A stretch of 64,000 nt of DNA from contig NC_133971.1 in the NCBI RefSeq assembly GCF_031877795.1, positions 60,024,463 through 60,088,462 of the forward strand, read 5' to 3'. A program made the position numbers and the translations under genes. Position 1 is the first letter of the stretch. Each line of letters starts with the position of its first letter. Below are positions 36,201 through 50,027 of this stretch, piece by piece. The stretch is from Strix aluco (Eukaryota; Chordata; Aves; Strigiformes; Strigidae). The notes beneath the pieces were generated by a model that worked only from the letters and a program-made list of their open reading frames with translations, made no database searches and was not told the origin of the DNA.

Positions 36201-39200
36201 CCTCTCTTTCCTTCCCCATCCTGTAGCAGGCACAACACACCATGTACTTTTTTGTCTGCAACACAGACCTTCCCAAGGCAGGCGAGAGATTGAAGTATCA
36301 TGAATGAGGGAGTTGCAGGTGAGCCAGAAAGGAAGCATGAAGTAGCAGTCAAACACCCAAGTCTTGTGCAGATCATGATACACAACAGATCTGAGTGACA
36401 TTTCAGAAATGCCAGCCCAGAGACATTCCTAAGCATGCCCATGCAGTTGTGTCTTTAACATGCAGTTTAGCAGTCTTCCTGTGCAATTTGTTGTCTCTGT
36501 CCCTTTTGACAGCTGAAATGCTTTGAATGCTGCCTCAGTTTGTGTTCTGTTTTTAAACACGTTTTGCTGCCCTACAAGACTAACAGCATCTTTCAACTCA
36601 ATGAGCCCCTGCAATTTGCAAGGCACAAACATCCCTCCAATCTGTCTTCCTTGCTTGCTCCCCTCTTGCTGAATGGTGAATCTAAAGAAGACACAGCCTG
36701 CACAGTCCCCATTACCTCCAATTTAAATCTAGCAACTATTTTAGGAACTTCATTTGTTCTGCCTCTTTGCCTAAAATATTAGTGACATTTGTAGCCACAC
36801 CTCAGTAAGTAGAGGGCTTTTAAACTCACATTTCCAGTGCTGCACAAGAGGCAAGGTCTTGTGCCCTCCCTCACAGTTTGCACAGGGTGCTATGTTAAGC
36901 ACCATGAGAAGGTTCAGAGGTGATGGGCCGTCTCTGATGACTGTGGTCAGGAGAATTCCTGTTTCACCCACACCAGGCCCATAGCAGAGCAGGGACTTTT
37001 CATTGAAATATCAAACACCAGCTATAATCAAAAAGTACGGCAGTCGGCCAACCTCTCAGAAAATCAAGCTACAGAGGCACTTCAGCAGGACCAGCTCTAT
37101 TTGAACAACCTATAACAGATACTTTCCCAATCTGTTACTGGACACTTCCAATAGTGTCATTTCAATACCCTGTCAAGCTACATGTTCCCCAGTTCAGTAT
37201 CCAGACAGCTAGAAAGTTTTACCCTAAACCTGTGACTAATCTTGCCAGCAGATATGACAACAGGTTACTCATTTCTTCAATATGGCAGTCTTCGGCACTT
37301 ATGGTACAAATCCAAGTACCTCTTTGAGACATTTCTCTAAAACAGATGGGTACTTCAGCAGACTGTCATCCACACATCTCATGGTAGTCAGCCTATATTT
37401 CAGTCTGTGGGCTATGCCAAGGACAAGGTCAGCACGGAAACTGATCCCCCTTCCCACCACTGCATGGACTCTTTCAGGCCAGGCAAAGGCATACCAACTG
37501 CTGTGACAAGACCACTTCATTCCCCAAAGTTTCTGTGAGCTGTTTATCAACAGCTCTCAATTACACTCCTTTAAAAACCATGAAAAAATTCCCTACCTGC
37601 CCTCACACACACACACCTACACCAAGGCTAATTCTGCCTATTTGTTGTTTCAGCATTTTTGAAAAAAAGTTGCAGGAGATAACACTGCTGCTAGCATTGC
37701 CAAGTGACAAGATTTTCTGACTTTCAGCATTGGTTCTTGCAGACACCAAGTTTTCACACAGTCCTGACTTCAGGAATAATACAGCTTCAGGAAGAATACG
37801 CCACTACCAAGGTTGTTTGAAAACTCCACGTTACAAAATCAATATTTAACACATTGGATTTGCTAGCGAGTCTTCAGAGACAAGTGTCTGACATTTGAGT
37901 AGTCCTGGGTCAATATTAATTGCATATAACTTCTCATCTGCATTTACTGTCACGTTTCCACAATTAAATTATAAAAACTAAATGAAATCTCTAAGCTTCA
38001 TAGCTAAATCTGAATGCTAAGTTAATTAACACTGTAATGGAAACCATATAAAAACTAAGGCCTGTCTCATCCAAGGCCCATTAAAATCAGTGGCAGCTTG
38101 ATTATAACCTGAAGCAAATTAATATCCATGCAGCCTTGAAAAACTGGAGAAGGATGAACTGCTTCATAGATGTCAAGAAACTTTTGTATGGAGGCCAATG
38201 AAAGACCCTTTTGTGCCAATGTCATCATTTCTGGCGTCTACTTTCTGTTTTTCACGAACTGGACATGAGGTAGACCTTGCAATATACACTAGCAGTCTTG
38301 CTGTTTCCAGCTGTTCTTTAGGAGGCACCCAGAGTACTAAAAGCCACCGTCAAGCGCTAGGCTGAGCTGCAAAGGAAGATGTCGATTTTCCTCAATCAGA
38401 GATTCGGGGTGCTGGGCATGAGAGGGTGCTGCAATATGCCACAGTATGCTCCTCACACATTAACTGCATTAGCATCTTTCTCTTATTGCCAAACTGCATC
38501 TGTCTTTCAATCAATCACCCATTGTATATAACTTCTTAATGCATGGCACTTCAGAGCACATTCTAACAAGAACAACAAAAGAAACAACAAAATTAATGCT
38601 AAAAGGAAAAAATAGGGGGAAGCAGACTTTAACAAGAATAGAAGTCAAAATTTTGGCTGTTTAAATAAGCAAGGTGAAGTGTTATTCACCATATGTGGTA
38701 CTTAGGCCTTTGTCAAATATAGCATGTACTCATCTAACTACCTTTGGCAAGGTAAGGAGTTTGTAAACTGGCCACTGAGATGTTGTTGTGATCAGCAACT
38801 CCCCAGAAGCGTCATGTGAAGCGCACCAAAGATGCACTATGAGGATCCTGCACTTAGAGGGAAAGAGTCCTCCAGGCTGCCAGTTAATTATGTAGAGAAC
38901 TGAACAACAAATGATTGGATTCAAAGGCACAGTACTGAAATGAAAAAGGGAACACTTGGCGTATGAATGAGTTTGTGTAACTTGAACCTGCAAATGTGGG
39001 TTTGTTAGTCACAAAACCTATTAAAGCCAACTTCAGAATATGGCAGAAGTGTTGCAAAACTTAATACGGTTAATTGAAGTTAATTATACCTAATTATGTA
39101 TGTGCCATATTGCAGAGAGTTATCTCAAAACAAGTATGTTTAATAGCTACAAACAGCATGTATAATATGGAGCACTATTATGAAGATTTAAAGAAAAAAC

Positions 39201-40619
39201 ATATTAGATATGCAGAAAAGCAAAACTAGACAGTGCCAACTGCTGAACAGCAGTGACTGCTCAAAACCATCTCTCTGAGAACACCTACAAATGGCTGCAC
39301 TGGACTCCCTTCTACCTCCACACTCGCTGAAAGGCACCTGCCACCTTCTTCCTGCCAGCCATGTCCCAGAGAGCACATGGGCCCAACCACCCAGCTGTTC
39401 CCCCACAGGCAAAAATGCTTTTCACAGACAGGCACTCTGGGATCTACAGTCCTCACAGGCTAACAGAAAATGTCACTGCTGGTGCAATCAAGTGGGCAAA
39501 GAGACCAAGAAACACTATCCTGTCTCTGTCAACGAGCTGGTTGGGTTCTAGGTCACCAAGGGAGATGTGACTGATGACCTGATGGTCAGGTCCAGAAGCC
39601 TCACAAAACCACTGCCTGATGTGCAGGAAAACAATGTATTTGAGCACAGCCACCTGGCCTAGGATTGCCAAGGAAGCTGTCTCAGGCTCAGAGAAGGCAG
39701 TGGTTGTTAGGGAGGGCTTAAGAGAAGAGAAAAAGAAAAAAATAAAACCCATCACTCAAAGACATTGTTTCTCAAAATGGTAACAGTGGGATATGGATAG
39801 GATTCTGATTTTGCGAGAACCTTATCAGGGGAAAGGGGAATCAGCCCACGCCCCAAGTAAAGAGTCAGAGATAACAGTCTTTTCAGGATTTTCAGCTCAC
39901 CTTGCTATGCCTTGAGAGCTCTCTTGAAACAAATAAGCTCAGCACCTCCTCAAGAAGCTGGTAAGGGCTGGAGGCTACTTCAGGGCCCCCTACAGCAGTC
40001 TATATAGTACCAACATCTCCTATGTTTAAGTGTTCAACCACCTGTGAGTCCAAGAGGAAATGGGTTTCATGCTGGGTTTCATGCACTTAAAAGCCTTCCT
40101 TCTCCCCCAAATGTATATGATGGACTCATACCAATTGGACTTTCCTGGCTGTCAGCTCCAAGACTTCAGCTGGGTTATTTTCTGCCCAAGAAAAAAGAAT
40201 TATCTGTACAGCATTCCAGTTTTGAAACCTGCAACTTTGTCCAGGGTTATTGCCATCAGAGAAGACCACTGCCTACCAAATGATAGCAAGGGTATTTCAC
40301 TTACAACATAGACCCATTCTGAAAGAAAGCAGAATTAGATCTAGGGAAAGAACTAAAATTCAAGCACACTAGGATATCATCTGACCAGTTTCTATAGATC
40401 TATACGAGCTTCTTTCCCCATTCTAGTTCAAAGTTTAATATCAGCATCTAACCAAGAATAGACATAAACAGCTTGAACATCCTTCAAGTAATAGGAAATA
40501 GTAAATCCAAATCTTCTTTCTAAGGGTTGACAGCACACCTCTACAAAGCTTTTATCATAAATGTCAATATCCTGAGCTCTGGCACAAGACAGCCAGTAAT
40601 AATAACCCAGTGTTAATAC
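30279..40619. other. Intergenic DNA, nothing recognised
   Basis: Ten kilobases of unique-looking sequence with no CR1 or LTR copy that I can recognise. Open frames reach 127 codons (31423-31806, plus) and 113 codons (31724-32065, plus) with no domain signature. Minor features are a short CA run near 37604-37616 and the 12-base tandem pair at 40061-40084. Confidence 0.5.
40061..40084. repeat. Two tandem copies of a 12-base unit
   Basis: TGGGTTTCATGC occurs at 40061-40072 and 40073-40084 without mismatch. It is a small local duplication. Confidence 0.9.
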
Positions 40620-40640
40620 AAAAAAAAAAAAAAAAAAAAA
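40620..40640. repeat. Poly-A run, 21 bases
   Basis: Uninterrupted A run. No retroelement body is recognisable upstream, so I treat it as a simple repeat rather than a retrocopy tail. Confidence 0.9.
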
Positions 40641-40659
40641 TGCAAGGCTTTCACTTGTT

Positions 40660-41730
40660 TTTCACACTCTTCTGTTCTCTAAGGCAAGCCACAAAAGAGG
40701 TTCTGGGACATGAGATACCACTATGAGATAGCAACTGAAGGAAAAAAAAACAAATTAGCTTGACAACTGAGTGAGGAATTTAAATAGTCAATAGGCAGGA
40801 ATGAAGGGATCCAGCAAACAGAAAATAATAATTTGTAAGTGCAGTGGAAGGTTCTTCCATGGTTTTGAAGATGAAGGCAGGAAAGAAAAGCCTGAAATGA
40901 TGACAGTGATGGGAAGACCTGAAAAAATTGTAGACATCAACAGCAGATGAGAAGGATGAGGCATGCTGATCATCCTTTACATCTTTCTTGCAAAACCAAA
41001 AAAAAATCCCTGAGAAAAGCACCTCAAATTCAAATAGGAATCTGCAGCCATAGCAGAAGAAGAGAAAGGAAAAAAGATGCATGAAGATATACAGAACAAG
41101 ATAGATCTTTAGCTCTGGTCAGTGCACAGGGCAAAAATGACACAGCAAATAAAGACACCCACTAGAGGAATGAGGTACTCCCATAAGAATTGAGGTACTG
41201 TTTGTACCCAGATAATGAGAAGGAGAATTAAGTAGCAGAAGGAGATGGGATGGGATGGGCAGGAAAAAAGAGCAGCAAGAATAACAGAAGAAAGAAAGAG
41301 AGGCTGTATGAAGGAAGAAACCAATATAGAAAAGGCACAATAACATTAAGGGAGAGAACTGGAAATTCACCTCTAAACCAGGGAGGGGTAAACTTACATG
41401 ACAGAGAACTCTATTAAAAAACCCAATAAAATATATTACCAGAGAAAAAAATCCTGACAACAAGAGCACTGGCAGTCAACCAGGAGCAAGCCATAATACA
41501 GAGAAGAGGGTGAAATGAAGCACATAGAAGCAGAAGAGCAAGACTCACCCACTAATATGGTCAAGAGTTGGAGAGCAAACAGAATTACTGAGTCAAGCAG
41601 AGCTACACTGCACAAAAGATTAACAAGAAAAAGAGCTTGCCAGTATGGTAAATAGGAAAATAAAGAAATAAAAACTTGAGGTGCTAGGCAGTAAGCAGAG
41701 GAGAGAGAAAAATAAAGGGGAAAAAAAAAA
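40660..41730. other. Purine-rich strand-asymmetric tract, no gene recognised
   Basis: For about a kilobase the plus strand is heavily A+G biased by eye, with many GAAGAG and AAGAAA clusters and a GGGAT triplication at 41243-41257. It ends in an A run near 41720-41734. The minus strand accordingly gives hydrophobic, Phe/Leu/Ser-rich open frames of up to 147 codons (41436-41879). I regard these as composition artefacts. Confidence 0.5.
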
Positions 41731-42099
41731 AAAAAGTAGTTTGGAGCACCCTGAATTAATGCCCTGCCAAGCTCCTCATGAAGATGGTACCACGTCCAGA
41801 ACAAAGGCAGGGCAGCCCATGGATATGAAAGCACTGAAGACAAGGAAGATATCTTACTCAAAGTGGAGCCTAAAGTCACAAAGCTTCACAGACTCAGACT
41901 GAGATGTATGGACAGCTACAACCTAGTGCAACAGGAGGACCAGCAGGTGCAAATCTGGTGAGTGAGAATAATCATCATATAACAACAATTTGGAATATGG
42001 TGGAGAAAACAGATTTAAACATACATTTTCCCCTTCTGAAATACAGTAAGAAGTCTGGGTACATTATTAGATCTATACCAGGCACCAGAAGAAGTTGCA

Positions 42100-42134
42100 G
42101 GGGAGGGGGGGGCAGGGGGGGACGAGGGAGGGGG
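42100..42134 (+). repeat. G-tract cluster, potential G-quadruplex
   Basis: Runs of 4, 8, 7, 3 and 5 G are separated by one to four other bases. This pattern is sufficient for an intramolecular G-quadruplex on the plus strand. It sits in otherwise AT-rich DNA. Confidence 0.8.
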
Positions 42135-43163
42135 CCATGTAATAAAAGACATTTTAAAATAACTAGAGATAAAACACAGCACAGGCCTCCCAGAGTTTGA
42201 ACATTCCAGTCCCCTTTGGTGGTATCCCTAACTCTCTCTCTATCCAGACTTCAATGAAGCATGTGAAACAGCATTATGTGGGAAGCTAACTGTTAATCTG
42301 GCAGAAATGGGTACAAGTGCTGAAAACTGAGGAAGGAGCTTGCTAAGAGGGAGACAACAGCAGGTGGTAGAGTGAACTGAGTGAAGTTAACAAATAAGGT
42401 TCTTGGAGGAGCAGAACACACAATGGTATTGTCAACACAGAGGAGGTTTAAAATATCAGAAAGGCAGAAGCTGAATTACCTTGAGGACTGGCCTAACAGA
42501 AATTGGGGGAAAAATCAGTCAAACAAGGGGAAAGTGCCACCAACTGGCAGCCCCACAGCTGGGAAAAACAGTGGAGGACAAAGAATGAGGTGCACTAGGT
42601 ATGGATATAGCTTTCTATGGGAAGGACCTGGATAAAAAGCAATCACAAATTCTAGGATAATTAATCAAGAACTTTCCACTAGAGATGAGGAAACTCTAAT
42701 ACCATCATCCAAGGCCTTAGTAAGACCATGAAAGATGCAACATACTGTTCTGGTTATGTGTTTAAGAATGAACTAAAACTGCAGAGTATAAGGCATTTTT
42801 AATTAAAAAAAAGAAAGGGATTTGGCCTGTTTAGTCTAGCAAAATGAAAGCTCAGTGCAGGTATGTTTGCTGTCTATAAATATATCCAGAGAGTAAACAT
42901 GTATACATCAGAGAAGAAGAGCCATTTAAGTTAAAGGACAATGTCAGCACAGAACAAATGTGTGCAAGCTGGCCATAAAATACATTTAGCATTGAGACAA
43001 TCAGGAGGTTTCTAACCATCACAGCCGTCAGGCTCAGCGCAGCCTTCCAACAGGCAGCCAAAGCTTCAAGAGAAAAGTGGGAGTTGTCCATGAGTGTCAT
43101 GATAGGGACATGATGTGTGCAGAACCAGCAGCCTTCATGGGCTGACTTATGAAGTCCCTTGTG

Positions 43164-43218
43164 TTCCATTATTTGCTAACAATTTCCACGCTTTCCATTA
43201 TTTGCTAACAATTTCCAC
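43164..43218. repeat. Tandem duplication, 26-base identical copies, 29-base period
   Basis: The 26 bases starting TTCCATTATTTGCTAACAAT occur at 43164-43189 and again, identical, at 43193-43218, separated by three bases. The lack of divergence suggests a recent event. Confidence 0.9.
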
Positions 43219-45624
43219 CCTTTTTAAACATTAAAGCATTTCCAGTGGTGCTGCAGACTCTTACACAGTGAATTTAAGTCCCCTGACAAAAGGTTACCTT
43301 TCACCAATCCCTTAAAAGCAGTCTACAAATGTCCCAGGGATGCAAGAAAAGCCCAGTGCTGCCCCGTCCCTACCCCACGGTATTTCTAACACACAGACCA
43401 GGCAAGTCAGCATCTGAAATGCAAGATGGCAGACTGCAATATTGGCTTCTCAAGGGAGTAAGTAATGCAGCTCTGGCAAAAGCTGAATTAAAGACTACAC
43501 CCAAAACAGGCCTGTGATGCACACGTGGAGGTGCAGCGCTGCTGGAGCCATGCTGGCTTGGCCAGCATACAGCACTCGGCAGGTGGCTCACCCTGAGGAC
43601 CCTGGTAGCCAGGCACGAGTCTGAGAAGGAGGGAATATAGTAGCCAACAAGAAATGCCCAGGGCAGTGCTGTGTCTTCAATGAAACTGTCTAAAAGTTAA
43701 CTCCCCCTCCAGCAGCTGCTGCCATGGGCAAAAAGGACAGCATGTCCCCTGCCCCACTGGCTGCTGCTTCTTCAGCTCTGTTGGCTTCATTGCTCACCAC
43801 ACTAACATACACCTCTAAGTGATCTCAACTGACATGAAAAAGGATGCACTTTGATAGGGATCACTTGCAATAATAAGCTAGGGAAAGATGAGACAAGCAG
43901 CTGAGCTAGGGACCTCTCAGAGGGACAAGGTGTGACAGGCAGCTAGGACAGCAGTTTCGTTACCAAGCCAGAGCAGGAACCACGGCTCACCACACCAAGC
44001 CCTCAGGCAGCAGGGAGGTACTTTCCAGACCTCGGATCTATGTAGGAGAAATTTCCCACCGTGAAGGCAGGCTCACTGTGGCTTTTGCTTTCAAGGACCA
44101 AGCGAGATTATTCCTTGTCCCAAAATGCATCCAAAGGAAGAAGTCACAATGCAAGTGAGCTATACCTTCCCACCACATCTTTTTTGCTACAGGCCAGCCC
44201 TGGGCAGGAGAATGTTTCCCATATTATTGGGATCAGAGGGGATCCTAAGATTCACTTTCACAGTATCACAACTCTGGCTTGAGTAGGGACCTGCTCTTCC
44301 CTTCCAATCCTGCCTTGAAATTTCTTTCTCTAGAAAATTCAAGGTTGTTTAGACTAAAAAAGAAGCACCCAAAAAGGGACCACAGTTTAGCAGGGCACTC
44401 ACTAGAAGGCAACTTCCAGTCCTTCATTCAAGAGCAGGTTATGCCCTTGAACTGAAACAGTCATTGGATGAAATACAATTTATGTGCATAGAAAACTTTA
44501 AAATTCAGAAGTAAGGCATCTTCTGAGGACAGACTCCTCTAAGACAAAGTAGCATCAACATAAAGAGTTTTCAAGATCCCTGTGTCAAGCCCAGAACCTA
44601 AATTTGGATCTGGGCACATGAGACAGACAAGACACCTCATTCAATAACTGCATCTGATCCATCTCAACTCACCTGGGACACCATCCTTCCTCCCCTCAGA
44701 TGCAAACAGGTTCTTTGTCCCAACTCACTTGGATGGTACAATGTCAAATAACAGGACACACAGCTAAGCAATTTTCTTTTTCCCAAGCAAAGAAGTTACC
44801 TCCCCTTCCCCTGAACCTGGAACAGGGCCTGCTGACCTCCTGAAGTCTTGGTATCTTTCTGCAGCATGTTCAACAGAAGGCAAAGCACAGGTGTATGATT
44901 GCTGTTCAGGTTCTATGCTGAAGGCCTCACCAGAAGATAAGAGATGCACCAGCCTTAAACCTTTGCACAACACTGATTTCAAGGATAAGGTCATCAAATA
45001 TGAAAACTAAACTGAAACACACTTCAAAAGAATTTGAGAGCCCAAAGAGAAGGATTTTGAATAAATTTTGAATTATTTTGGGTGGAAAACTGTTCAGCAA
45101 TCTTTTATCATTAACTTAGAAGTTTCCTTGAATCTACACAATAAAATATCATTCAGGTCCCGCCATTAGGACAGCAGTTATGAAAGTATCAGGTATATTT
45201 TTCTGCAAATCGGTCATAATTAACAATTCTGTGAAATAAGCAAGAGAAAGATGTCCTTGTTTATGTAATTTACCAAATAATATCAAATAGCCAATTTTAC
45301 AAATGCCACAGCAAACATCTGACCTCTCCTCAGAATACCTTGTGCCCTATTCTATAATCCTGTAAACAAAGAATGTTCCTCATATAATTACTTAACTGAA
45401 AAGATTAAATCTGACTGCACAGAGAAACCACTCTTTTTAATTCATATCCTGGAGCATTTTAACCAAAATGGTAATAAAGGCTCTCCACAGGGCCCTGAAC
45501 AGGTCTTCTCAGATGTCCCAGCATCACCTGAAGCCAGGACAAAGCAACAGAATCAAGAAACAAACAAGTTCTGAAAACTGGTTGAAGGGCTCACATTAAC
45601 CAAACACTGGCAAATGCTGCTGAT

Positions 45625-45755
45625 ACAGGATACATGGACTGAACAAAGTCCTGAGCAACCCAGTCTGACTCCAGAGATGTCCCTGCTTTGAGCAGGTCAG
45701 ACTAGACATCTCCCAAGGTCCCTTCCAACCTAAATTATCTCATGATCTTATAGTG
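45625..45755 (+). mobile_element. CR1 LINE 3' end fragment
   Basis: The text 'ctgagcaacccagtctgactccagagatgtccctgctttgagcaggtcagactaga' followed by 'aaggtcccttccaacctaaattatc' is the terminal part of a CR1 element. The octamer tail has decayed to CTCATGATCTTATAG. It is heavily 5'-truncated. It is the last CR1 copy I can recognise before the end of the window. Confidence 0.85.
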
Positions 45756-48700
45756 CAAATGACCTTGTTCTGCCAATATCCCTAATTTCGCACACTCTTC
45801 TTCCCTTAATTCAAAACTCCTAGGACTAACATCTGCCAAGACAACTGCACACCTCCAGCTTCTAGCACAGGGTTTGCTTTCTCTATCTTAACTCCTTACA
45901 TTTTCTTCCCAACCTCTCTGCTTCCTAATTTAAATGTCACTCATTGAAGCAGCATCTCTAGACATTCCTTTTTCATCAGTGTCCAGCTACCAGTTAGCTA
46001 CAAACTTGTAACCAGATGTAGGGCCCTTCCCAACTTGTGTTCTCTTTAAGTATTTGTCATACATTACCTGCAGAGATGAGTCTTCCACATAAAATACTGT
46101 GATAGTAGGAGAACAGCAGGCCTCAAACACACAGAAAAATCCTGGTAGGCCTTGCAAATAGAAGAGAAGAAGGACCGAAAAGAAACATGATAGCTTCCAT
46201 CTTCAGAGTTTCAAATTTCTAATTTCTAGTGTATTCTTAATAACTGGGTGTAAAGCAATTTTTGCAAAAAGATTTTATAGTCCCTAATGTTCCCTATAGA
46301 AACAGAAAAAAAAAAAAAAAAAAAAAGAAGTAGTAGGCAACAGAATAAGTTATGGGACGTTACACAGCCATCATAACTGAACAGTCAAAGCTATGACACC
46401 CATTTATCAAACTGGCCTTGAAATAAAAACACATATATCTTACCATAAATGCAGCGTGGGAGGAGAGGCAGACAATAAAATAATGCAATGCTTTGCACTT
46501 TGGTGGCATAAGCTGGAGATCTCCATCTATTTTACAAACGCATAGTTTAGCTTCCAGCCTCGAGAGCAAATAATTAATAGCTCTTTCGTCCTTTGTGACA
46601 CTGAGTCACCACAAAAAGTTAAGGGGCTCATCTGCACTTTACTCTGAATGTCCAGCTCTGTGCACCCTGAGCAAAGCAAGCCTGCATCACTGGTCATGAC
46701 AGTGCCCACTCCCAACCTGGCACCCAGCAAGCAGAGCCCCTCAGCTCCCCTGTGAGCTAAACAAAACCTTGGACCAAAGGTCCCTACCCCTCTTCGGAGG
46801 CAGGACCTGGCCAGAAATTACTTCCCCTGTAAGACATGGAAAGCTCACTCTATGGTTGTGAAGAGAGCGTTGGGAACACATGTCCCAGGCTGGTGTCCCA
46901 CAAAACCTTACACACCTGTTCTGAAGTCCACCAAAATAAGCCTTGAGAAGAACTGTGATAAATTTTGATTTGGGCAATTAAAAAGGAAAATCTGACTCAC
47001 AAAGCTTGAAGATAAAACTAACACTCAGAGACTCAACACATGTGGCACCTACCATACCTTATAGTCACCAGCTGTAGTACAGTTCCATTAGGTTCTGACT
47101 GCTGACTGACTGAGGCTGACAGACCAACTCGCCTGAAGTGACTGATTTAGATGAGAGACTGATGTGGCCAAGTGCCTTGGAGTTCTGTCATTTTTTGTTG
47201 CACACGGATTTTTTTCAGGAGGCAGACCTGGCTGACCATCAGACACACATATATCAGCTATGAACATGCAGATGGGCATCCTAACCTTGACCTGGAGGGA
47301 CTACCAGCTAGGACTGAAGTGATCTGTAGTACCCTTTGGGATCCAGAGAACTCTGACCTTTATTTAGGCTGGTAGGTCAGTTATTTTTGACAGTAATTCC
47401 TATTCAATCATCAACAAATTATTCAATGGAGGATATAGATGTGATATAGAATATTTGATAGAGTCTTTTATCTATTATTATTATTGTAACAACGTCATCA
47501 CTGTGTTTTCAGACATTTTATCGACAGACAGTTGAACTTCAACGTGCAGGATATGCTAATGACCTTACTCTGTATGTATGTGTGCATGTATTTTTATACT
47601 CTTACTGAAAATGTGCCACAGTGCAAAGTTGTAAATAACCATATGAAAAATTGTGCTAACTCAGAGTAACACTGAAACATGGGAAGTTTATGAATAATAA
47701 ATAACACATGGGAAAGCATGCTGGTAGTGAAACTTCTAGCTTTGCATATTGAACATGGTGCTTGGAAGTCAGAGAGTCATTTTCGGGAGAAACAGGTAAG
47801 ATTTGGAAAAGGTTAACAGTGGCAAGTTGCTCCACAGGAAGAATAAAAAGGTGTAGCAGAATTACTAATTACATTATTAAACTTGTGCGTCAGCCTGGCC
47901 TCTCACAATGCACAGCTTTTAGAGGTGCTATCCAAGTCTTCTGTGATAAACAAGGGAAGGAAGGGTCCTCTCTTTAGAAGATGATATTCAAGATGAGGAA
48001 GACTGAATAGCTGAGACAGCTGTAGGAACATGCGAAAGAGCATGCTGGAGAAGCCTTGCTGCCCACTTCTGGAAGCTACCAAAACATGAAGCAGGAAAGA
48101 AACACCACAAAAGTCTTTGTACGATAAAGGAACAATCTGCCCCCAGTTGCTTTTCCTACCCTAACAATTGCCAGTTAAAGGTTGATTAATAATTTGATGC
48201 ATAAAGGTTGAGATCTCTCTTCTGTATTTATTGTTAAGTGAATGTTCTCACTATTCATAAGAAATAGTTAATCCTTTTTTTTGAACCCCATTAAACTCTT
48301 GACAGTAACAATGAAATGATACAAATCACACATTTTCGCTCAGATGTAAGTTTATATTGTGTGTCAGCAAGTAAGGCACTTTGCCCATTCTACATATAAT
48401 TAGTTCATTAAGTGTTTACTTCCCACTACCTACAGCTCCTTTCCCTCCACCACCACACACACAGTGTGTCTCCTGGGGCCTTCTGGATTGGCAGCTGGAT
48501 TGAGTTTACATGTACTTTCCAAGGCAATGTTCAGAGTTCAACAGAGACCTCAGGAGTTGGGTGCTGTATTTTGTAAAATGCTGTGTGCCCTCTATGCATT
48601 TACTTTTTAGGAGTCATAAGGACACAGGGGGAGTTCTTTTAAAGACATCTGAAGATCTTCCCCAGCAGTCCAAGCACTCATGCCAAAAAAAAACCAAAGT

Positions 48701-49449
48701 CCCAGATTCTAACACAAAATCTTCACATGGCTACAGATCAGCAGACCCACACGCCCCAATCCTCAGGGAATCCCTGGGAAGAGGAAGAGGCTGATGATGA
48801 CTGTGCATGGCATGCCCAGCCACCCCCTCCTGGAGGGACACAAGAAGGTTGGTCCTACCCCCCACAGCCAGGGCCACGACCCAGCAAGAGGATCCGGTAA
48901 CCACAAGACAGCCAGTTCTGGACTACCACGATCGCCGTGTTTCCTCACACAGTCAAAGTGCCCCATGGGCCCTTTGAAAACAGTAGGGAGGGGGCAAAAC
49001 TCCCTTTTCTGTGTGGCCCCAAGGGGCAGGATGACATGTGCCGTTGGAGCCCCTGATACTTTTGGACAGTGTCACCGGGGAGGGCTGGACTCCAGGCAGG
49101 ACAGCCTCCCAATAAGGGCCCCTGGAGGGCCACTGCCTCATGCAGGGCTCAGAAACCTCTCTCAGGGAGGAGCAGCTCCTGCAGCAGAGCCCCGCGCTGA
49201 GCTGACCAGCCCAGCCCTGGACTGCAGCAGTGTGCTGGTGCTGTGCAAGGAGGTGCCGACGAGGCCTGCCCTGACGGTACAGAGCAAACGGGGTCGCATC
49301 CCTGGAGAAAGCTAAACACCAGATCACGCCCCACACACATCTCCCACCACCACCATGTGCACTGGCCCTGCTGGAAAGGGAAGAGAAAAAGCCTTGGAAA
49401 ACGGCTTTCTCTCCCTCGCTTGCTCCCCTGAATGCTAATCAGCGGTGCC
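45756..49449. other. Intergenic DNA upstream of the CpG island
   Basis: AT-rich to about 48.4 kb, then rising GC. An open frame of 173 codons (48794-49315, plus) lies on the GC-rich shoulder. It has no recognisable domain and overlapping frames on the other strand are equally open, so I do not call it a gene. A TATTATTATTATTG run lies at about 47473-47486. No retroelement was recognised. Confidence 0.5.
46306..46326. repeat. Poly-A run, 21 bases
   Basis: Uninterrupted A run in AT-rich DNA, with no recognisable element attached. Confidence 0.9.
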
Positions 49450-50027
49450 GGCTAAAAATACCCAGTAATGCTGGCGTGCGCACGGCAGACGGGGAAAACG
49501 GAGGAGCTGGAGGCTTCAGCTTCCCGGAAGGAAAAGGGACAGGCGAGGAAGTGCCTTCCCCAAGCCCCCCTCCCTGTCCCCCGCTCAGGTGCTGGTGCAG
49601 GCACGGTCGCCCCTGCTCCGAGACTGAGGTTCCCCCTTCTCCCTTGGGAGGCCATCCCGGGTGCTGGCCCGGGAGCCGCCAGGCCACCCTGCGCCAGGGC
49701 AGGTGGCGGTGCCCCCCCCTAACACCGCCTTCCCCGCGCCGGCGGTGCAGGCTCTCTCGGACGGGGCGTCCCGGCGGCGCCGCCGCGGGCAGTCAGCCGC
49801 CGAGCCCCGCCGCCCACGGAGCAGCGTGCGTGGCCTGGCGGGGAACAATCCCACGGGGGTTTGCCGGCAGAGCACAAAACAAAGAGGGGTGCAGGGAACC
49901 GCCGCTTCCGCTGGCGCGGAGGACTCGCGCCGGGCAGCGGGGCACAGAGGGCTCGGTCCGCTGCATCACAGCCGCCGACACACCGCAACGTACGGCGGCC
50001 CGCCGGCCGCCTGCAAGAGCAAGCGCT

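Larger units (their letters stand above)
41731..45624. other. Intergenic DNA, nothing recognised apart from small repeats
   Basis: It holds the G-rich run at 42100-42134 and the tandem duplication at 43164-43218. Open frames are up to 105 codons and featureless. Confidence 0.5.

Noticed and set aside
41436..41879. 147-codon minus-strand hydrophobic open frame
   Set aside because: The hydrophobic composition follows from the purine-rich plus strand. No membrane protein family is recognisable.
48794..49315. 173-codon plus-strand open frame
   Set aside because: It is on the GC-rich shoulder, has overlapping open frames on the other strand, and shows no recognisable family or splice context.
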